In this document: piece by piece, positions 41,858 through 51,684 of the stretch | How the letters are laid out: each line of letters starts with the position of its first letter | How positions within the stretch are numbered: position 1 is the stretch's first letter | Made by a program: the position numbers and the translations under genes | Source: Ophiodon elongatus | Taxonomy: Eukaryota; Chordata; Actinopteri; Perciformes; Hexagrammidae | Reading direction: 5' to 3' | DNA: 64,000 nucleotides | NCBI GenBank assembly: GCA_016806645.1 | Contig: JACSYO010002116.1 | Coordinates: 1,476,501 to 1,540,500 of the forward strand | The notes under the pieces: generated by a model | The model's input: the letters and a program-made list of their open reading frames with translations, nothing else | Told to the model about the DNA's origin: nothing | The model's database searches: none

Positions 41858-44800
41858 CGGAGAGTTGCCAAAATACACTGCAGAGAAGGGAGGTAATGCA
41901 TGAAATACTCTCCAGAGAAGATAACAAGATTTCTTATTTCTATTTACTCTTGAAAGCTCTTGACGTGCAAATATCACTTTAGCTTTGGCAGTGATTTCAG
42001 ATGAAATATATAAGGGTTGTTTTGGAGAACAGCATTCCTCCATTATTTAATTTTTCTTTGGCAGAATGCTTTACTGAATGTTATTATTGATTTGAGAAGC
42101 AATGCCATTTTCAATAGTCTTTTCAAAGTATTTTTTGCAATTAGGAGAAATTAGGTTGTGGTTCATGTTCCACCTAATGGATCTGATTGTTATTATCTGA
42201 TATTATTCTTCACAACCAAAATTGCATCTACATTCTAAATAAAATGTACCAATACATTTTCATGGTCTGGGCAGCACTCTAAAGACTGAAGCCACAACAG
42301 AAAGAAAATACTGTAGACCTGTCTTAAAATAAAACGGAAGCACTTTCAATAGACTAAATGTAACTGGATGTGAACTGAAAAATGAGAAGCCAATAGGATA
42401 CCAAGTTTCTATAAAGAACAGAGACACAATGTCTAATGCATCAAGACATAGAGACGAGCAGACGAGCGGGAATTTATACATCGTAGACTTTAGTGTGTGA
42501 AGAAACGCACCGTCACCAAAAACAACAGCAGAGTGCATTACAAGTAGAGACTAAATGGACATAGTTGAGGATTCAGATGACGTATGTCGAGATGGATTGT
42601 CAAGAGAAGAGGCACGGAGCTATAAACAAGGACACATAGATGAATCCACAACAAACCCAGTGACTGGTAAACACATTGGGTTTGTTTCATAAAAAGGTCA
42701 CTGTATGTCTCCTCTACATGTCACCCCTCTCTGTTTCCCTTTAGTCCTAATGGAGCATCTCTGTCCTCATTAAGACCATCAAACTGGATTCATTCACAAC
42801 TCTGGCATGGATACTCCTGTAATCTTTTGCTAAATGTTGAGCGGTAATTAAATGACTGGACGGAGGCGAGGCCTGAGTCAGCCTCTATCTTAATGCCCAG
42901 GCTTCCTCAGACCCTTATATAACCCTAACAGACAGGACTAAAGACTCCAGCTGTGGCAGCCAACACAGAAGGGAGAGCTTTGAGCAAAACAGGCCTAAGT
43001 ATCTTTTTACTGTCTTCACAGAGCGGCCCGAACGATCACCCAGTGAAGTCCACTATTAAATATTCTAACTGTCGTCTGCCGATGAACGATGTCAAGATTG
43101 TTGATTTGATGAACTGCACATTTTCTGCTACGACTCTGTTCATATGCAGTTATGATTTATGCTCGCTGGCAGCATTGAGTGCCAATGCAGGAACAACTGT
43201 GCCATTTTGATTTCAATGCCAAATAAAGTCTATGACTTTGAGATTGGAGATCCAGGTCCTGTCTTATATTAGAGATGAATATTGAATTTTATCATGTTTA
43301 GCCATGATCATTCAGTAACCTCAGCCTAAAATAAAATATACTTTAAAGGAATAGTCCTACCTTTTTAGAAATATTCATAATCACTTTCCTTCTGAGAGTT
43401 TGATGACGAGATTGATATCACTCTCCCAGCAGCCAGATAGTCTATAAAGGCTGGAAACAAAATATGCCAACCAGCTTCTCTAAAGCTCACCAATCAACAC
43501 ATTATATCTAATTTATTCAATCCGTACAAACATGTATGCAGTGTTAATTAGAGAGCTTTGAAGGTAGCTGGGCAGAACAGACAGATGTGAGAGTGGTATT
43601 GAGCCTCTTTTATATCTTGAAAGTGAATAAACATATTTCTTATAGGCAAGGCAAGTTCCTTTTATAGCACAATTCATACACATCAGCAATTCAAAGTGAT
43701 TTACAAGTGAGCAGATAAAAGAATCACAGACAAATAACAGTACAAATAAAACAATTAAAAGAACACATGAAATTAAAAGATTAAAAAGGAAGAGTCCATT
43801 AGATTATCTAACAGAACACAGAAGGTAGAGTGCATTCAATCAGTTGGGTTTTAAGTCTGGGAAGTTTGTTCAGAGACAAGCAGCATAGCAGCTAAAAGCT
43901 GCATCACCGTGTTTAAGTTCTGACAGTAGGTATTACCAGAAGATTTCTCTTCAGTGCTTTAAAGTCAATCCTTTGACGCCAGTGTGAGGACTTAAGTATC
44001 GGAGTATTGTTGTCAATTCTTTTGGTTTTGGTAAGAGCTCTAGCAGTTGCATTTTGTACAAGCTGAAGCTGTCTGGTGGTTTTGTTATGAAGGCTAGTGA
44101 AAACAGTCATCAACCCTGCTGATAATAAAAGCCTGAAGGAGTTTTTCGAAATCATGTTTTGACATGAAGCCTTGAAGATAGTAAAAAACGGATTTAGTTA
44201 TTGCTTCTACATGGATTTTAAAACAAGTTTGCAATCAATTAAGACACCAAGGAATTCAACAGTGTCCTTCGCTTTTAGTTATTTTGTCTCCAAGATCATT
44301 TCAGTTTTGTCTTCCGCCGAAGAACATTTTGAGACATCCTGCAGTTAATTTGGTCAATGCATTGACATTTTAGGGGACCAATGTCGTTAGGTGAGAGGGC
44401 TAAGTAAATTTGTGTATAACCAGCATAGCTATAATAAGAAATATTATTGCTGTTAATGATTTGTCCAAGTGGCAGCATATAAAGGCCCTAAAATGAAGCC
44501 TTGTGGGACACCACAGATCAAGTGCGTTGCTTTTGAGATATAGTTTCCAACGAAGACAAAACCTCCAGTTGGGTAAATATGATCTGAACCACTTCATAAT
44601 GATATCTGGATATCCAACCATATGTTCCAGTCTGTGTAGTAATACAGTATGTTATGTTCAACTGTGTCAAAGGCTGTACTCAAGTCAATTAAAACCTCAA
44701 TGTTAGCTGTTTCAGTGCTGTGATTAGCAAGGAAGCCTGACTCAAAGTAATTAAAGTACCCATTTGATGTGAAGAAGGAATTTAGTTTACTCCTGAGAAA

Positions 44801-47800
44801 ATACTCTATACTGTCAAGGGGAAAATATAATCTGATTTCATCAATATTACCCCTGAAAAAAGATGCAAACTCATTGCCAACCGTGAAGGGGGCTAGTTAA
44901 CTTCTCAGTTGCAAATATAGCAATCGTTCTGTCTTCCTACACTCCTTTTCCGGAGTTTAACAATTGGATGTTGTTTCCATGGTACTTTCCGTTTGTAGTT
45001 GGTCTTAATTTTTACTGGAGCAAACTCATCCATAATATTTACGTTTTTTTAATTAGAATTATTCAGAAAATCATCTACAGAGTCTGACAGTTGACTTGAG
45101 GTCCTTGAAAGTGCATGCTCAAAGGGAGATTTCTAAAGGTGTGGGAACATAGACACATCAAAGAAACGATGATCAGAAATGATCAGACACGGTCCGGTCC
45201 TTGACGGTTGTACATGCTGTGTTAGGCTGAAGGCATCAAGTTATGCATTTAGTTCATGTTTATATGAAACGTATCTTAAATTTAAAAAGTTCACATTCCT
45301 CTAAAAAATTCTTATTGGTTTGCTTATTGACTAAGACTAAGTGTAGTTGAGCATGTGAGCACACAGTGCCCTGACATGAATATGAAGTTTTTATAAAAAT
45401 GCCAATAAATGCCCAATAGTAGTATGATGTTCAAGGACAACGTGAACTAGCTGGAGAGGTGCCAGTTCTCCTCCTGGATATATGAGGAATAGCTGACCAC
45501 TGGTCCTAATACTAGGATGGGTTAAATGCAAAGGCTTAATTTCACTGCATGTGCTATGCTGTATACATGTGTGACAATAAAAGTCGTTTGATTTGATTTG
45601 AGGGCGGTGTGGAGATTAGTTTATGCTGGTCTGGCATGCACGTGCAGCCAGACCAGCTCCGTAAACAAAGCACAGAGAAGCACAAGAAGAGGGAGAGCGA
45701 TTCTCTGCTCAGGACGCCATTACCCCACTATATCTTTACAAAACAAATAGTTTAATGCTCTAAAATGAATGCTCTCAGTTTAAAATGTAGGACCTTTAAA
45801 GAGTTTGACAGAAACTCCTGTATATTTTACAGGTTTTTAATGTGTTTTCTGCTAAAACATAATAAAAGTAGTTACCCCAAAAAATTGTATTAGAACAATT
45901 GCCAATTTATTGACTCTGGCTTCATTTTGTCATTTCAAATAATCTCTTTGAAGACTGAGAAGTAGGGCAGAGGAAAATGAACGACTCACAGAAAATGTAC
46001 TGTACTTATACTTAAATATTTTTTTTTATTAATAAAGCCTACAGTCAATTATGGTGTTTGTGGAACGTATCAGTTATAGATTACATTGAGACGAGACGCA
46101 GCTTTGCCGGGTGGATTATCATAGTCCCCGTCGTATGATGCCAGCATCTCTAATTGCCATTTAGGTATTGACGTCAGCAAAAACAGTCAAAATGGATTAG
46201 TTTTAAACACACAAAGCCATAAATGCCAATTTTACATCCAACCGTGTCTGCCAAACACCCACACTTTCCCTCAACTGTGTATGCAAAAACGAACATGGAT
46301 GTTTTCACACACAGGAAGAGAAATCGCCTGGCTGGCAAGCTGACATACAAAGAGCCCTACTTCACACACAAAGATTTCTCTCTGATCTGGCAATTATAGA
46401 TCATCCCACCTCACCCCCCTCATCTCTCCCTCTTTCTCTCGGTCTTCCTGATCTTCTGATTGCGATAGAGGGAGACAGGCAGTACAAGAACCCTTCAATC
46501 TTTGCTCTCAACTGAGAAAAAGCTGAAAATGTATTCAGTTCCCTCCGCTTTATGACTCACCAACAACGTAGGATGGTTGGGAAATTGTATTGATAACAGT
46601 GCAGGCAGATATGGGTCACGTTTAACAGATGCAGATTAGGCCTGGATTGAAAAATGCTTTCCAATGAGGGGATCTCTGCTGAATTTGTGTCGCCTAAATC
46701 AAGTCTGGTGTATTAATAATGGCCGCAGTTCTGCATCATCTAACACTACTGTATTACCGCTGTGTTGCAGTGATGTAGAGGGAGACGAGGGAAAGTCTTG
46801 TTCCTGCAAAATGATCTCTTGTTCACAGCCACTTAATCAATTGACAAAATCAATAACATGCACTAATACCTTAGCCCTGTTTGTTATTTGTTCGTTCATT
46901 ACTTCATTCCTGAGTCACACAGAGCGGATATGGTTTAAATCTCAGACTGCGTCATCAACACCCTTTTCACTTTCCTGGAGCTAAAAATGCAGAGAGGATA
47001 ACTGATCTAAGAAGAAGACTTTTTTTTGGTAGTTGCTACATAAACATTGGAAAATGTTGCCACATTGGAAACTGATGTTATAACCATGACATGTAATAGT
47101 AATTGACTCGCTAATTTTTCTAATGCATGTAAAGAAATGACTTATAACTATTATTATTAAAACATTTCTATAGTTTTAAATCTACTATCAGGTAAAATAG
47201 CTACTTGAACAGTTGAACCTGACATAAAAGTCCCAATAAATATACGTTATGTTGGATTGTTCTGTTATCTGACATTTGTTTGACCATATTACCTACAGCT
47301 AGCTTGTTAACATACTGTAAAGTGGTGCGAGAACAATACAAAAACACAAACTCATACACTCTTTACACATCATGGTTATCTGCAGAAAAGACCAAGTTTC
47401 ACCAGGGACCAATTACTTCAAAGATCCACCGTATTGACATTTATGTAAGAACCTAGAATTTAAAACAGTACTCTCCCATAGGAACTGAAGACAACAATAA
47501 GAATGTGACATATGTTGCATGTGCTCAGTGGGAAGAAACAGAACAGAAAAAATGTATACAGAATTAATGGCTCCACACAGAGACAGAAGCCAAACTGAGT
47601 GCTGGAAGAACAATTACTGAATTCAAATGCCCTTCAGCAGCTTATATGTAAGTAAGAGTGGGCTGTCAGATACTATACCGCAGAGGAAGAACAGTACTTA
47701 CATTGTACTACAAAAGAGTAGAAGACTAAGTCCTTAAAATCTATTTTTTCTAGAAAAAGAGGAATATTGTAGCATTTGGATCAATAACTTATTACATTTC

Positions 47801-50800
47801 AAGCCAAATAACTGATGGAGAGGAACGTTTTTGTTGCACTGAAAAGCTCTGTAAATTTTTCTGGGGTGGGAGAAGCAAGAGAATCATTTTTAATCAGGAA
47901 ATATCTCACATTTTCTCTATTGCAACAGAAAACTTGTGATGGCAAAAAGTCAACATGTTGTGCCGTTTTTTAATTTGTTCACGAATGTGTCAAAGAATAG
48001 GTGATGTTGTGAAGATGGGTGTTAACTCTGTCTTCAGCCTTCATGCTCATCCTAAGATTTCTTTAAAGTCGTAGGAGACTTGTGAGTACTGTAGATTTTG
48101 ACTTTTGGAGGATGAAGTGAATGTCAAGAAAACTATATATACTATATCTATACTTTATGTGAAATCTAATCATTCAAATGTCACTGTGTTCGCGTTCCTC
48201 TTTCTTACCACTCACAAAATTACAATCAGAGCACACTGTCACACCTACAAAGACACACACACGCCGCTGACTGCTCCCTCCTCATGCTGAGTGGCTAAGA
48301 ACTTCGCCAGAGCTGTTTTAGGCTCCCATAAAAAATTCAGGACCCTCTCTTAGCAACATTCGCCCTACATACAGCATACACACATGCTCGCACACACATC
48401 AAAGCATTATTCATGGTGCACACATGTGAGGAGGTATGAAAACACACACACACACACACACACACAGACACACACACACACACACATATACTGTACACTC
48501 TGGTACACTTGATAATATACAGAAAGCCTGACATGTTTGATGTGAGAACAGCAAGACATCACAAAGGCTTTTATATGGTAAGTAATTATCGAGACCCTCA
48601 GACATGCAGTGTGTATCCTTTGAATCATTCCACTGAACATTTTATTGGCTTTTCTTGATAAAAAAGGAGGAGTTCTGACATATCACTCGTAGTTAGGGTG
48701 ACCGGCAAAATGTTGTCAAAAAATCAGTTTGTCACGAAGCCAGCTATGTGTGTGTGTGTTTGTACATCTATTACGGCAAATGCATGTGTTTAAGTGCTGT
48801 GTGTGTACTTATGCATTTACATTTTTGATACATCTAGCGCATGTGTGTTCAAGCAAGGTGCCTGTGTGCATTCATCCTTAAGGAAAACAGACATCTCTGC
48901 ACAAATCTCCACAGCAAGCAGGTCAACACCTCAGCTCACCCATCTATTTTCATTAAAGCATTAATGACAGGAGTGGAGGAGTGGACGGGCTCGAGAGAAA
49001 AAAAAAGACTGAGAGAGTTCAAGGATGTAGTCATGATCCCAGTGAAAAGACTATCAAACCAGAATCTGCAGTCCTTAACCATAAAACTCCCTCTGCTCAT
49101 ATTACGTAATCCTTCCACTACTATAGAGGGCTACAGGGATGACGCATTTTTGTAGGCCAACACCGGAAGTTAGCATCGCACTGGTTCTCTCGACCAAAAG
49201 AGGGGGTTTTCAATTGGAATTCAGATTATTGCAGAAAAAAAGCTCTGTGGCAAACAAACGTTTTTGATGCTTACGCGTTCTTGCACATCTTCACAAATCA
49301 ACACAATTCATGATTTGTGAAGCGTGAATCCAATCGGCAGAAGTAAAAATCTAACGTTAGATATAAATGAACTATACCACGGTTGCATGAGCGTGAGTAT
49401 AAACACAACGAGGCTGCAAAGGTCTCATTTAGCCACTCGTTAGCAACTGGCTTTTTTGAGACACATAAAAGCTTTAAAGTTCACATAGAGGGGTATTTAC
49501 TGACATATTTGATATCGTAGAAAAAAAACATTAAAAAAGCTTAAACTTGTCTTAACCACAGACCTTATTTCAGGCATCTAAACAAAAAAGACACTGACTT
49601 CAAGATGAGGGAACCGGCAGTGCAACAATGCAAACTCATTTACGTTTTTTAGGACTCATTCCTACAGCACTCTATGCACTAGTCGCACGTTTTCAACTAT
49701 CGAGTAGATGTGCTTAATATCAACATTTTGTAAAGCATTTACACAGTGTATTTATGATAATCCTGCACAAGATGTCTAAACAGCAAAACAGAACATAAAA
49801 GCATGTTCTCCACTTGAGAATTGAGCCCGTTTAGCGAGGCCCAGTCAGTGTGGGTTGCAACACCTCTGCCAAGTAATCTCCATCTGAAGAGCATTTGGGG
49901 CACCTGTTCATCCTGGCCGTATCCACACATCTCCAGACAGCTCTCTTCCAATTGCAGTTTTGAATTAAACCCACTCCAAAAACACAATTTCATCCTCCCT
50001 GCCCTCACCATGTTCTTTCATTCTGTAGTGTATCTAGGTCAGTCAGTGTACAGAGCCAAGCTGCGGCCATGTGTGGTCAAGTGTTGAGAAGTGAAGAACT
50101 GGATGATGTAGGAGTGCTTCATGACTAAGATATTAATCTGACCAAACATTTGAGAATAAACAGACCCTTGAGTCTAAAATGTTGCCTCCTAATTGTGAAG
50201 ACATAAAATAACAACTTCTAAGTTTGGTTTCTGAAGGTAAAAGTTCTTTCATAGCCTGATTTGTATCACATTTGTATTCCTAAAAACATGGTGAAAATAA
50301 AAATAAAATTGTATGGCTGTATTTTCAGATTTATGGAGTGATTAAAAGAGATATCCCAAATCTCCTCTGTAAAAACCTTTTCCTCTAATAGTCTAATAAA
50401 AATCTCCAATAGAATATATTGGTGTTCTTTTTCTTTTCTTTTCTTTTTTACTATTCCCCTGGGCTGTCTCTCCTTAAATTATATTTAATAAGAGGTATGG
50501 TTTCCTCCAACATTACAAGGGATGACAAAACCAGTCACATGGATCTATCTCCTTTATCTTCACTGTTTGGCTTATTTATGAATAGGCTAGTTTATGGGCC
50601 AGTCGTCCTGCTTTGGGAAGATGAAAATTGTGACTCGGAAAATAAAAAACAACCTTTCTGAAACATTTCTGCTTTGCAGCACTTCCAGCAAATCTTGTCC
50701 CACGCTGGCAGTAACACTGCCTAACACACTGCGAGTGCTATAAAAGACCGCCAATCTATGATATCATGCTAAGCGTATCCCCTTCCTGGCGTGCAGATGC

Positions 50801-51652
50801 TGTCACAGATGGAATGGGAGAATTCGCTGAAGAGTGAAGAGAATGAAATGAAGAAATTCACTCAACGCTTGAGTCATCCACAAGTAAGAAGAGAAAACGA
50901 TCACTTCATTGGTGCATCTGAGAGTAAAGTAATACATTACATTATCCAGCTGTTGTTGCTCTGGTGTGATACTGTAGATATGTAATACATTTGCAGAACA
51001 CCATAAGCTAGAATCCAGCCTCACTTGATGATGGAATAATGACACTTGGGATGAGTGAATTAAGTATTTGATTGTATCCGCAAGACATGTAACACATGGT
51101 TCATACTAAAGGATGTCAGAGAAATACGCTAACTATATAAGACAATAATTACACCTCCAGGGAACAGAAGCCTCTCCTGATGGTCGCAAAAGCAATTTTC
51201 AGAACGTTTTATTTGTAGGTTAATCTTACATTTAGTTGTTTTTCGTCAAGGGAGAAGAAAATATTAAAACCAAATGAGTGTTCGAGGAGCAGTGCACACA
51301 CCCTCATATATATACATGCATATACATATATATAACTGCAATTGGGCCTCAAAGTGAACAAATGTTATCTTCCCTGAAGATTATTATTTAATTAACCCGT
51401 TTGATGTTTGGAGCAGTGCTGCATTAAGGTGTCTCGGCAGTGGACCAGTTCACTCCCCTCCCTTTCTCTAATTCTCTAATGTAGTAACAGATTTAACAGG
51501 AAAATGATACACCACTAGCAGTGTAATGAAGAATGGTTAAAAAGCCTGTGGCTTCCTTTTGGTTCTATTAATGTCAGTCAGTTAAAAATCCATCCTCCAA
51601 CATGTTCGCAGTAAAAGCTGATGGTTTAACTGAAAAATGTGTGTGCGTGTAC

Positions 51653-51684
<32 letters not shown>

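Noticed and set aside
41557..42043. Ser/Cys/Val/Leu-repeat ORFs
   Set aside because: Generated by the (AGAC)n microsatellite.
46664..46984. 106-codon plus-strand ORF in intron 2
   Set aside because: No recognisable motif; length is within chance expectation for a 64 kb window.
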